NCBI GenBank assembly: GCA_001604405.1
Contig: LVBL01000008.1
Span: 62,001-126,000 of the forward strand
Length of the DNA: 64,000 bases
Direction of reading: 5' to 3'
Origin: Spirochaetales bacterium Spiro_10
GTDB lineage: Bacteria; Spirochaetota; Spirochaetia; Treponematales; Treponemataceae
Below, piece by piece: positions 50,722 through 59,027 of this stretch. Position numbers and translations under genes: made by a program. Position 1 is the stretch's first letter. Every line of letters starts with the position of its first letter. The notes below the pieces were generated by a model. It worked only from the letters and a program-made list of their open reading frames with translations. It did not search any database and was not told the DNA's origin.

Positions 50722-51467
50722 GAGTCCGCCCCCGGCGCGCGCGCCCTCGTGCCTGCGGCCACGTCAAGAGCCACGTCAAACATGGGAGAAAGGGCGTCCA
50801 GCCTCGAGTCGGAAGGGAGCCCCGTGCCGTCCACGCAGGAATCGGTGTGCGTGAGGAGGGAAAGCGCCCGCCTCCCGAAGCGGCTCGCGACGCAATAGAG
50901 GGCGTAGGTTTCCATGTCCTGGGCGAGGCACCCCATGCGTGACCAGGGTTTCCACGCCTGTTCGGGCCCGAGGGCGTTATACTCGGAGAAAAAATCGGAG
51001 GAGAACACGGGACCGACGGAAAACGCGAGACGCCGGGCGCGCGCGGACGCGACGGCCGCCTCGAGCAGGGAGAAATCGCAGGAGGGCGAAAACGAGCCGG
51101 GAAGGCGGAACTGGCTCGCGTAATTCGAGTCGGTAGACGCGGTCATGGCCAGCACGAGCGAGCCGAGCGGAAGGCCAGCCCGAAGACCTCCCGCCGTGCC
51201 TATCCGCAGAATGGTGTCGACGCCGTAATGGTCGAACAGCTCGTGGGCGTAAATGCCCGCCGAGGGGCCGCCCATCCCCGAGCCCATCACGGTCACGCCG
51301 ACGCCGCGAAACGTCCCGGTAAAGCCGAGCATGCCCCGAACCGCCGTTACCCGCACGGAATCCGGCAGCAGGGTCGAGGCAAGATACTCCGCCCGGAGGG
51401 GATCGCCGGGCAGGAGGACGACGCCCGCTATCTCTCCTTTTTTCGCGGAATTGTGGGGTGTCGGCAT
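50718..51467 (-). CDS. deoD: Purine nucleoside phosphorylase (DeoD-type)
   Basis: The 249-residue hexameric phosphorylase splits purine nucleosides to base and ribose-1-phosphate. Features: VLLPGDPLRAEYLASTLL (phosphate loop), GMGGPSAGIYAHELFDHYGV, TILRIGTAGGLRAGLPLGSL and CLAQDMETYALYCVAS (nucleoside-contact Met/Glu). Ser/Asp in THTDSC fill the base-site position. Linked to permease genes by a 1-base gap, it processes nucleosides imported by the transporter. Confidence 0.92.
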   Translation of the reverse strand: MPTPHNSAKKGEIAGVVLLPGDPLRAEYLASTLLPDSVRVTAVRGMLGFTGTFRGVGVTVMGSGMGGPSAGIYAHELFDHYGVDTILRIGTAGGLRAGLPLGSLVLAMTASTDSNYASQFRLPGSFSPSCDFSLLEAAVASARARRLAFSVGPVFSSDFFSEYNALGPEQAWKPWSRMGCLAQDMETYALYCVASRFGRRALSLLTHTDSCVDGTGLPSDSRLDALSPMFDVALDVAAGTRARAPGADS

Positions 51468-51468
51468 C

Positions 51469-52374
51469 TCAGCTTGACCCCTTTTCGTACGGTTTGCCGG
51501 AGGAGGCGGGCGCGTAGTTTTTCCCGCTGAAGATGACGAGGGTCAGCAGGGTGATCGCGTACGGCATGATGTTGAATACCTCGGTGGGCAGGTTTCTGAG
51601 GGCGGTGAAGTCGTTCGCGATTATCGAGAACGCGAGCGCCGTGCCGAACAGAAGGGAGGCGCCGGCGATACCCGATGGCCGCCAGCGGCCGAACGAGACG
51701 ACGGCAAGCGCGATAAACCCGTGTCCGTTGACCGTGGTCGAGTTGAACTGCGTGTTCGTCGTCAGCACGAGACATCCGCCGGCGAGTCCCGCAAGAAGCC
51801 CGGAAAGAAGCACGGCGACGTACCTCGTCCTGAGGACGTTTATGCCGACGGAAGCGGCGGCCTGCGGGTTTTCCCCGCAGGCGCGGAGGCGGAGGCCGAA
51901 ACGCCGCTTGTAGAGGCCGAACCAGGCGAAGAGGATGACGGCAAGGGCGATATACGCGGTCGGATACACTCCCCAGGCGCCCGGCATCATGCCGAGCATG
52001 AACTGTTTCGTCCTGTCCTGCTTGAAGAAAACCTGCGCGAGGAATATGGTCACGCCGTTCGCGAGGAGGTTGATCCCCGTGCCGGAGACGGTCTGGTCCG
52101 CGTTCAGGGAAACAGACGCGAAGGCGTGGATGTACGAAAACGCGAGGCCCGAAGCCGCGCCGATCGAGAGGGCCACCCATACGGACGACGGTCCCAGAAC
52201 CGGCTCGAGGAAAAAGTGCGCCGTAGCGGCCGCGAAGGCGCCGAATACCATCAGGCCCTCGAGGGCGATGTTGACGACGCCCGAACGCTCGCAGATCATG
52301 CCGCCGGTAGCCGTGATGAGAATCGGGGACACGAGCATGAGAATGGTCGGGATCTTGCCGAATATGTTAAGCAT
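51469..52374 (-). CDS. Nucleoside ABC transporter permease (NupQ/YufQ-like)
   Basis: The 301-residue permease has about eight hydrophobic segments. Signature regions: MICERSGVVNIALEGLMVFG and QTVSGTGINLLANGVTIFLA, and FGLRLRACGENPQAAASVGI, matching BPD_transp_2 permeases that import nucleosides. The start overlaps the companion permease by 8 bases. Together the two membrane subunits and the ATPase form the channel for the PnrA-like lipoprotein. Confidence 0.93.
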   Translation of the reverse strand: MLNIFGKIPTILMLVSPILITATGGMICERSGVVNIALEGLMVFGAFAAATAHFFLEPVLGPSSVWVALSIGAASGLAFSYIHAFASVSLNADQTVSGTGINLLANGVTIFLAQVFFKQDRTKQFMLGMMPGAWGVYPTAYIALAVILFAWFGLYKRRFGLRLRACGENPQAAASVGINVLRTRYVAVLLSGLLAGLAGGCLVLTTNTQFNSTTVNGHGFIALAVVSFGRWRPSGIAGASLLFGTALAFSIIANDFTALRNLPTEVFNIMPYAITLLTLVIFSGKNYAPASSGKPYEKGSS

Positions 52375-53491
52375 TGATGGCCGCCTCCCCGGTAACCCGG
52401 TTCCTCATGGAATACCGGATGAACATGCGGAACCCGACGCGAATCGCTATGAATACGACGACAAGTCCCTGGATGATGAAGGTGATCTCCTTCGGTATCT
52501 GGTTCGACTCCATGAGCGGCTGGGCCGAGGAGAGCATGCCGAACAAAAGCCCCGCGAGCAGGGTTCCGAGCGCGGTACTGTTGCCGACAAGGGCGACTGC
52601 TATGCCCGAGAAGCCGTAGCCGTCGTTGCCCGCGAGCACGCGGCCGAACCTGAACGATCCGAGGGACACTACCCCGCCCGCCAGGCCAGCGAAGGCGCCG
52701 GCGATCGCCATGGAAAGAACGATGCTCCTCACGACCGGTATTCCGCTCGCGCGCGCCCCGTCCTTGTTGAGGCCCGTGGCGCGCAGGCCGAATCCCAAAC
52801 GCGTCTTCTCGATGATGAACCAGTACGCGACCACGGAAAGAATCACGAATACGATGCCGAGATTGAGCATCGATCCCTTCGTGACGCGTTCAAGGAATTC
52901 CGACCGGAGCGTCGCGGTGACCGGGAAGTCGGGCGTCTTGTAGGTGTTCGTCCCTGGTATCCTCATGATGAGTATGCGCGAGGCGTACAAGGCGATGTAG
53001 TTGAGCATGATCGTCGCGACGACCTCGGAGACCTCGTATTTCGCCTTGAGCCACCCGACGACGCCGCCCCAGAGTCCTCCCGCGAGCGCGGCGAGCGAGA
53101 GCGCCATGAGCCAGTGGCCCACGGGGATCTGCGGACCGAGTATGGCCACGAATTGCGCGACGGTCAGGCCGACGACGTATTGCCCCTCGCCCCCGATGTT
53201 GAAGAGCCCGGTCCGCGCCGCGAACCCCATCGAAAGTCCGCAGAGGATGAACGGCATCGACTGGGCGAGCCATTCGCCGACATAGCGCACGTAAAACCTT
53301 CCGCGGTCCACGTTGTATCCGGTCAGCACCTGAAGGATAGCCTTGTACATGCCCGAGGGATTACGCCCGACCGCTACGATAAGGACGGTGCCGCACAGGA
53401 ATCCGAGAAGGACGACCATGACGGATATGGCGCCGTCGGATTTCAGAAGCAGCGACCGAAGTCCCCGACGTCCCTTGATTGAATCGCTCAT
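52367..53491 (-). CDS. Nucleoside ABC transporter permease (NupP/YufP-like)
   Basis: The 374-residue permease has about ten hydrophobic segments and the signature FILCGLSMGFAARTGLFNIG with GEGQYVVGLTVAQF, plus LRATGLNKDGARASGIPVVR. This is the larger of the two BPD_transp_2 permeases. ATG 53491 overlaps the ATPase stop (ATGA). The longer open frame reaching into the ATPase gene is rejected. Confidence 0.93.
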   Translation of the reverse strand: MSDSIKGRRGLRSLLLKSDGAISVMVVLLGFLCGTVLIVAVGRNPSGMYKAILQVLTGYNVDRGRFYVRYVGEWLAQSMPFILCGLSMGFAARTGLFNIGGEGQYVVGLTVAQFVAILGPQIPVGHWLMALSLAALAGGLWGGVVGWLKAKYEVSEVVATIMLNYIALYASRILIMRIPGTNTYKTPDFPVTATLRSEFLERVTKGSMLNLGIVFVILSVVAYWFIIEKTRLGFGLRATGLNKDGARASGIPVVRSIVLSMAIAGAFAGLAGGVVSLGSFRFGRVLAGNDGYGFSGIAVALVGNSTALGTLLAGLLFGMLSSAQPLMESNQIPKEITFIIQGLVVVFIAIRVGFRMFIRYSMRNRVTGEAAINA

Positions 53492-55032
53492 CTGGCCACA
53501 ACCCCCTCTTTCGCGCGTTTCGAGCCCGCCATCATGTAGCCGATCTCGTGCTCGCCGATCTCGCCGGCCCCGAAAACGCCGGCGATCTCGCCCTTCGAGA
53601 TTATCGCGATGCGGTCGCACAGGTTCATGATCTCGTCAAGCTCGAAGGAAACGAGCAGGATCGCGCGGCCCTTGTCGCGCTCCTCGACGATTCGCTTGCG
53701 GATATACTCGATGGCGCCGACGTCGAGACCCCTCGTGGGCTGGGCCACGACGAGCACGTCGGGCGAAAGCGCGATCTCGCGCGCGATGATCACCTTCTGC
53801 TGGTTGCCGCCCGACATGTTTTTCGCCTTCATGGCCGGACCCTCGCCCGCGCGAATGTCGTACTGTCCGATAAGCTCGGACGCGCGGGCGCTCATCGCCT
53901 CGTGGTTCAGCACGCCGAACCGCGAGGAGTACGGGGCCCTATCGTAGTCCTTCAGCACCACGTTCTCCGCGACCGAAAAGTCGAGGATCAGGCCGTGGCG
54001 GTGACGGTCCTCGGGTATGTGTCCCACGCCCGCACGCACGCGCTCCTTCACAGTCATCTGCGTGATGTCCTGCCCGCGGACGCGTATCGTTCCGGATTCG
54101 GCGCGCGATAGCCCGGTGACCGCGTTGATGAGCTCGGTTTGCCCGTTGCCGTCAACGCCCGCGATCCCGACGATCTCCCCGGACCTGACGCCGAGGGAAA
54201 GTCCCCTTACGGCCAAATGCCCGCGCGAATCCCTCACGGAAAGCGAGTCGATCTCGAGGTACGCCTCGCCCGGATTCGCCGGGCCCTTGTCTATCTCGAA
54301 CTTGATCGCGCGGCCGACCATCATCTCGGCGAGGGACTCCTCGGTCGCCGAGGCGACGTCGACCGTGCCGACGAGCTTCCCCCGCCGCAGTACCGAGCAC
54401 CGGTCCGCGACGGCCTTTATCTCGCGCAGTTTGTGCGTGATCAGGACGATCGTCTTGCCCTCGCCCTTCAGCCTTCTGATGATGTCCATGAGCTCGTCGA
54501 TCTCCTGGGGCGTCAGTACGGCGCTCGGCTCGTCGAGTATGAGAATGTCCGCGTTGCGGTACAGGGTTTTCAGTATCTCGACGCGCTGTTGCATGCCGAC
54601 GGAGATGTCCTCGATGCGGTCGCGCGGATTGACCTTGAGCCCGTACCGTTCCGAGAGCTCCGCCACGCGCCGTTCCGCCGAGGCGAGGTCGAGCATCCCG
54701 AGCCGGTTCGTCGTCTCGACGCCGAGCACGATATTCTCCGTCACGGTGTAGTTTCGCACGAGCTTGAAATGCTGATGGACCATGCCGATGCCGAGCGCGG
54801 TGGCCGCGTTCGGGTCCTTGATGCGCACTTCCCTGCCCCTGATCCTGATGGTCCCCCCGTCGGGGTCGTAGGACCCGAAGAGTATCGACATCAGCGTGGA
54901 CTTTCCGGCTCCGTTCTCCCCGAGAAGGGCGTGAACCTCGTTTCCCCGCACGGTCAGGTCAACGTGATCGTTGGCCACGACTCCGGGAAAGACCTTCGTA
55001 ATACCGGTCAATTCGATCGCGATCGATTCCAT
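53488..55032 (-). CDS. Nucleoside ABC transporter ATP-binding protein (two ABC domains)
   Basis: The 514-residue tandem ATPase: domain 1 has Walker A LLGENGAGKSTLM, signature DISVGMQQRVEILK and Walker B ADILILDEPSAVL. Domain 2 has a degenerate loop GVDGNGQTELIN, signature NMSGGNQQKVIIAREI and DVLVVAQPTRGLD. This arrangement, with one diverged ATP site, is usual for the nucleoside/simple-sugar class (NupO/YufO). ATG 55032 follows GGGGAG. An attenuating terminator separates it from the lipoprotein gene. Confidence 0.95.
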   Translation of the reverse strand: MESIAIELTGITKVFPGVVANDHVDLTVRGNEVHALLGENGAGKSTLMSILFGSYDPDGGTIRIRGREVRIKDPNAATALGIGMVHQHFKLVRNYTVTENIVLGVETTNRLGMLDLASAERRVAELSERYGLKVNPRDRIEDISVGMQQRVEILKTLYRNADILILDEPSAVLTPQEIDELMDIIRRLKGEGKTIVLITHKLREIKAVADRCSVLRRGKLVGTVDVASATEESLAEMMVGRAIKFEIDKGPANPGEAYLEIDSLSVRDSRGHLAVRGLSLGVRSGEIVGIAGVDGNGQTELINAVTGLSRAESGTIRVRGQDITQMTVKERVRAGVGHIPEDRHRHGLILDFSVAENVVLKDYDRAPYSSRFGVLNHEAMSARASELIGQYDIRAGEGPAMKAKNMSGGNQQKVIIAREIALSPDVLVVAQPTRGLDVGAIEYIRKRIVEERDKGRAILLVSFELDEIMNLCDRIAIISKGEIAGVFGAGEIGEHEIGYMMAGSKRAKEGVVAR

Positions 55033-55059
55033 GGCAAATCTCCCCGGGCAGTATAGCAC

Positions 55060-55098
55060 AAAAAAGGGCTGCCCGGCGCTTTCACGTCGGGCAGCCCT
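55060..55098 (-). terminator. Intercistronic terminator/attenuator after the nucleoside lipoprotein gene
   Basis: On the minus strand, an 11-bp stem (55098-55088 with 55075-55065) with a 12-base loop is followed by a run of six T residues. It lies 18 bases past the lipoprotein stop. Partial termination would raise lipoprotein over transporter mRNA. Confidence 0.88.
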
Positions 55099-55116
55099 CG
55101 TTTGCCTGTTTGCCGA

Positions 55117-56217
55117 TCAGTTGTCCTTGGCGCCGAGTCCGGCGGGAACGACCTTCGCCGCGAGGGCTTCCTTGTAGGTCGCGTACACCTTGATCTTGCC
55201 GTCCATGATGTCCTTCTTGGCGGCGTTGACCTTCTTGACGATGTCGGCTCCGAGCTCCGTGTTGCGCTCGGAATACCCGATACCGTCGGCCTTCATGTCG
55301 AGAACGACGACCTTCGAAGCGTAGGTACCGCCCTGAACGGCGGAAAGGGCGTACTGGGTGGAAGACTCGACGCGCTTGAGCATCGAGGTGAGTACGGCGG
55401 ATTTGCCCTCGGCGAACACGCCTTCCTCGTACTGGTCGGAGTCTACGCCGATGGCCCAGACGTTCTTGCCCTGGCTGCGGTATTCCTTGGCCTGCGCGAT
55501 CGTTCCGTTTCCGGTACCGCCGGCCGCGGAATAGATGGCATACACACCGGAGTCGAACCAGTTCTTGGCCTGCGCCTTGGCAAGTTCGGGCTTACCCCAG
55601 TCGTTCGCGTAGTAATCCACGACGGAAACGTCGGGGATAACGGAGTTGAGTCCCTGGATATAACCCATTTCGAACTTCGTGATGACCGCGCCCGGCACGC
55701 CGCCGATAAAGCCGAACTTCGGATTCTTGATCCCGTCCGCCTGGGCCTTGAGGGCGGCCGCGACGCCGACGAGATAGGATCCCTCATGCTCGGCGAAGGT
55801 GAACTGCATCACGTTCGGCAGGGATACCCAGTCGACGTCGACGATCATGTACTTCTGGTTGGGATAGAGCTTGGCGACCTCGCCGAGCGCGTCGGCGAAG
55901 GTAAAACCGGTCACGCAGATGAGGTCGTAGCCCTCGTCGGACGCCTGTTTGATGTTCGGGATGTACTTGTCCTGCGTCTGGCAGGTAACGACGTCATAGA
56001 GCTTGCCGCGACCCTTCTGGTCTTCCCAGGTGTCGCCGTAAAAGGCGAGAATCCCTTTCCAGGCAGCCGCGTTAAACGATTTGTCGTCTATGCCGGTCGC
56101 GTCGGTAATGAGGCGAATCGTCGGCTTGTCCGATTTTGCGTCGGTTTTTTTCGCGCATCCGATAACCGCGAAAAGGGCGACAAGAGCCAACAACATGATA
56201 GCGAAACTCTTTTTCAT
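55117..56217 (-). CDS. BMP/PnrA-type purine nucleoside-binding lipoprotein
   Basis: The 366-residue substrate-binding lipoprotein has a signal with lipobox AVIGC (Cys at about 21). The BMP fold is seen in IRLITDATGIDDKSFNAAAW, QASDEGYDLICVTGFTFADA, NPKFGFIGGVPGAVITKFEM, AIYSAAGGTGNGTIAQAKEY and NVWAIGVDSDQYEEG. It resembles PnrA (TmpC) of Treponema pallidum, a receptor for purine nucleosides. It is the first gene of the transporter operon, with AAGGAGGA before the ATG and a divergent ribokinase gene. Confidence 0.94.
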   Translation of the reverse strand: MKKSFAIMLLALVALFAVIGCAKKTDAKSDKPTIRLITDATGIDDKSFNAAAWKGILAFYGDTWEDQKGRGKLYDVVTCQTQDKYIPNIKQASDEGYDLICVTGFTFADALGEVAKLYPNQKYMIVDVDWVSLPNVMQFTFAEHEGSYLVGVAAALKAQADGIKNPKFGFIGGVPGAVITKFEMGYIQGLNSVIPDVSVVDYYANDWGKPELAKAQAKNWFDSGVYAIYSAAGGTGNGTIAQAKEYRSQGKNVWAIGVDSDQYEEGVFAEGKSAVLTSMLKRVESSTQYALSAVQGGTYASKVVVLDMKADGIGYSERNTELGADIVKKVNAAKKDIMDGKIKVYATYKEALAAKVVPAGLGAKDN

Positions 56218-56271
56218 AACTCCTCCTTAAGGAATCTTGACGAAACAATGCCACGAACGGACAATACTGAG

Positions 56272-56300
56272 AGTATAATGGCTTTCGGTCCAGAACTCAA
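56272..56300 (-). promoter_or_regulatory. Promoter of the nucleoside-uptake operon
   Basis: On the minus strand, TTGAGT (56300-56295) and TATACT (56277-56272) are 17 bp apart. The -10 overlaps a plus-strand TATAAT at 56274-56279. Confidence 0.68.
56274..56279 (+). promoter_or_regulatory. Candidate -10 of the ribokinase-family gene
   Basis: A consensus TATAAT lies 41 bases before ATG 56321, on top of the minus-strand -10. A -35 at the correct distance is poor, so an activator may be needed. Confidence 0.45.
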
Positions 56301-56320
56301 GCGCAAGGGGAGCGTAGCCC

Positions 56321-57289
56321 ATGGCAGGAACATTTCTCGTGGCGGGCAGCGTCAATGAGGACGTCTGCGTCTCCGTGGACGGCTTTCCGGAACCGGGTCA
56401 GACGGTACGGGCCCTCTCGTACGACACCGCTTTCGGAGGGAAGGGGGCGAACCAGGCGGTGGCACTCGCCCGCCTCTGCGAAGGGTCCGACAAGCGGGTA
56501 TATCTTGCCGGCAAGGTCGGCAGAGACCCCGCGGGAACGCGGTATCGTACCCATCTGCAAGGGCGCGGCATAGACACGGGCCTCCTCGCGGACAGCGTAG
56601 AACCTACGGGCACCGCCATTATCGAGATCGAACGCGGAGGAAACAACCGGATCGTGATCGTCGCCGGAGCCAACGGCGACATACCGCCGGACTGGTGGGA
56701 AAGCCTCGATCTCTCCAGAGTCGGCGCGAACGGCCTTTTCGGCGTCACCGTCCTCTTCCAGCTCGAGCTTCCCCTTCCGGCCACGGAACGCGCCCTGCGA
56801 CTCGCGGCGGTTTCCGGAGCCTTTGTCGTGCTCGATCCCGCTCCCGCGGCGGACCTTTGCGTGGATGCCTGGAAATCGGTCGATATTGTCACTCCCAACG
56901 AAACCGAGGCGGCTTTCTACGCCGGAGCGAAGGTGACGGACGATTCCTCGGCGAGACGGGCCGCGCGGTGGTTTCTCGAACGCGGAACCGGAATCGCGAT
57001 ACTCAAGGCGGGTGCGGCCGGCGCATGGGCGTTCTCCGATAACGAGGGATGGTTTTGCCCCGCGTTTCCCGTCACCGCCTTGGACACGACCGCCGCGGGG
57101 GACTCCTTCAACGCGGGACTCGCCTACGCGATCGACGGGGGAATGCGCCTTGAAGAGTCGCTTCGATTCGCGTGCGCGGTTGGCGCGCTGTCGACCACGC
57201 GGGCCGGGGCGCAGGGAGCCATGCCGACGCTCAGTAGCGTCGAAGGCCTGCTTCAAGCATGGCCCAGAATCGTTCCGCGTCGACTTTGA
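56321..57289 (+). CDS. rbsK: PfkB/ribokinase-family sugar kinase
   Basis: The 322-residue kinase shows LVAGSVNEDVCVSVDGFPEP and FGGKGANQAVALARL (the GGKGANxA ribokinase motif), VDIVTPNETEAAFY, and TALDTTAAGDSFNAGLAYAI with the DTTAAGDSF anion hole and catalytic Asp. Ribokinase activity would phosphorylate ribose released by the neighbouring nucleoside hydrolase. It is divergent from the nucleoside transporter. The last 59 bases overlap the opposing hydrolase gene. Confidence 0.85.
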   Translation: MAGTFLVAGSVNEDVCVSVDGFPEPGQTVRALSYDTAFGGKGANQAVALARLCEGSDKRVYLAGKVGRDPAGTRYRTHLQGRGIDTGLLADSVEPTGTAIIEIERGGNNRIVIVAGANGDIPPDWWESLDLSRVGANGLFGVTVLFQLELPLPATERALRLAAVSGAFVVLDPAPAADLCVDAWKSVDIVTPNETEAAFYAGAKVTDDSSARRAARWFLERGTGIAILKAGAAGAWAFSDNEGWFCPAFPVTALDTTAAGDSFNAGLAYAIDGGMRLEESLRFACAVGALSTTRAGAQGAMPTLSSVEGLLQAWPRIVPRRL

Positions 57290-58160
57290 CTGCCACAGCG
57301 GCGTTGTGGCCGCGCCCGCCCGCCGCCGCGAAATCGACGACGGTCCTTCCGCGGGTATGGCGGCCCTGGAGCTCCACGTCCACCCGGGCGCGCGCAAGGG
57401 CAAAGATTCCGGGCGCCGAAACATAGGCGACGCAGCACGGATCGTGCATCGCGGGGCTCTCCCCGATAACGCGGAGGCACGCGGCGCGATACCGTTCCAT
57501 GCTTGCCGCGAATATCTCGGAGGCGGGACCGGGTATCCGGGACAGGGCAGAAAGCCGCTCCCCGGTAAGCGTAACGCTCGTCGTGACGTCAAGGCCGATC
57601 ATCACGACGGGAATCCCGCTCGAGAAGATGATCGACGCGGCCTCGGGATCCGTGTAGGCGTTGAATTCGGCCGAGGGCGTCACGTTTCCCCTTCCCGCAG
57701 AGCCTCCCATCCAGACCAGCTCGCCGACGCGACTGGCGAGGGCGGGCTCGAGCCTGAGCGCCATCGCGATGTTGGAAAGGGGTCCCGTCGCCACGAGGGT
57801 GACGGTTCGCGCCGGACGGGACATTACGGTTTCCGCGATGAAGACGGGGGCGTACCCGAGCTCGGCCCTGCGGGGAACCGAGGCGAATACGGGACCGTCA
57901 AGGCCGCTCTCGCCGTGGATGAGGGGGGCGGTCTCGAGCTCGGCCAGAACGGGACCGTGCATCCCGGCGTAGACGGGAGTGTCGATGGAAAGGGCGGTAC
58001 AGACATTGAGGGTATTGCGAAGGGTCTTCGGCAGGGTTTGATTGCCGGCCGTAACCGTGATGCCGACAAGCTCGATGGCGGGGTCCCGTCCGGCCATCAT
58101 GATGGCGACGGCGTCGTCGTGCCCGGTATCCACGTCGAGGATGACCGCCCGCCGGCTCAC
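57231..58160 (-). CDS. Nucleoside hydrolase (IunH family)
   Basis: The 309-residue enzyme hydrolyses N-glycosidic bonds of ribonucleosides. The N-terminus AVILDVDTGHDDAVAIMMAG carries the calcium-binding aspartate cluster DTGxDDA, and VTLVATGPLSNIAMAL and ELVWMGGSAGRGNVTPSAEF with AYTDPEAASIIFSSG are typical. The catalytic MHDPCCVAYV region is in place. GTG start 58160 overlaps the preceding gene (GTGA). It releases free ribose for the convergent ribokinase gene. Confidence 0.92.
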   Translation of the reverse strand: MSRRAVILDVDTGHDDAVAIMMAGRDPAIELVGITVTAGNQTLPKTLRNTLNVCTALSIDTPVYAGMHGPVLAELETAPLIHGESGLDGPVFASVPRRAELGYAPVFIAETVMSRPARTVTLVATGPLSNIAMALRLEPALASRVGELVWMGGSAGRGNVTPSAEFNAYTDPEAASIIFSSGIPVVMIGLDVTTSVTLTGERLSALSRIPGPASEIFAASMERYRAACLRVIGESPAMHDPCCVAYVSAPGIFALARARVDVELQGRHTRGRTVVDFAAAGGRGHNAAVAVKVDAERFWAMLEAGLRRY

Positions 58161-58966
58161 TTTTTCTGGGCCTCGCTTTTCTTGTGGTCCTTTTCCATCT
58201 TCTCCTTCCAGATGTCGGCCTTTTTCTTGGCCTCTTCGGCCTCGTTCCGTTCGTTGAGGATGAGATGGATGCGCCTGAGCGCGAGCAGATAATTGATGGC
58301 GAGCCTGAAGTCGTCGATACGTCCGGTGGACAGCTCGTATTTTTCCCGGTACCGGTCGGCCGCCTGCTGAAGCAGGCGCTTCACGAGCCTGAGGTGGAAG
58401 ACGGTGTCGTCGTACTCCGGCGAATGGGGGTCGAGCCCGTTTTTCGCGGCGTTTTTCAGATCAAGGATGTTCTTGGCAACGGTCGCGAACCGCGCCTCGA
58501 GCTCGACGAAGGTCCATCGCCACTTGGTATTGTCCCCGTAGGCGTCCACGACCAGGCGTATGGCAAGGCCGAGCTTCCGGACCAGGTAATACCGCTTCGC
58601 CTCGGGCAGGTTCCTGATCTCGGAGATCTTGTCCTCGTAGTCGGAAAAGGGCACGTCGATGAAATTCGAGACTACCTCCTCGAGGTAGATAACCGCCTTG
58701 TAGAGCGTCTTTCTCGCGTCGTTGAGCGCGTCCTCGTTCTTGACCCCGAGGAGCGACACGGAAAGGGTATGCTTGGTGAGGTAGAGCGTGGAAAGGAACA
58801 GCATCTCGTCGGTCAGCATGAGGCGCTTGTAGGACGCGCCGGTGGGGTCGCGGTCGATCATCATGAGCATGTTCTTTTCCCGGATCAACAGGGCGTCGAT
58901 CTGCTGTTGATACTGGGCGACTTGCTCGCCGTAGGACTGCCGAGCCTCGTCGGTCACTTTCGCCAT
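58157..58966 (-). CDS. Conserved-looking alpha-helical protein of unknown function
   Basis: The 269-residue soluble protein is highly charged and mostly helical: QVAQYQQQIDALLIREKNML, EMLFLSTLYLTKHTLSVSLL, YEDKISEIRNLPEAKRYYLV, WTFVELEARFATVAKNILDL, and a C-terminal lysine/glutamate tail (EAEEAKKKADIWKEKMEKDH). There is no catalytic motif or membrane segment. It lies after recN (61 bases) and is coupled to the nucleoside hydrolase by GTGA. I do not recognise a named family. Confidence 0.75.
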   Translation of the reverse strand: MAKVTDEARQSYGEQVAQYQQQIDALLIREKNMLMMIDRDPTGASYKRLMLTDEMLFLSTLYLTKHTLSVSLLGVKNEDALNDARKTLYKAVIYLEEVVSNFIDVPFSDYEDKISEIRNLPEAKRYYLVRKLGLAIRLVVDAYGDNTKWRWTFVELEARFATVAKNILDLKNAAKNGLDPHSPEYDDTVFHLRLVKRLLQQAADRYREKYELSTGRIDDFRLAINYLLALRRIHLILNERNEAEEAKKKADIWKEKMEKDHKKSEAQKK

Positions 58967-59027
58967 GTGCTTCTCCTCACCGCCGGGATTCCGGAAGGCG
59001 TCATGCGTGCCCCGCGCGCCGCGCGGA

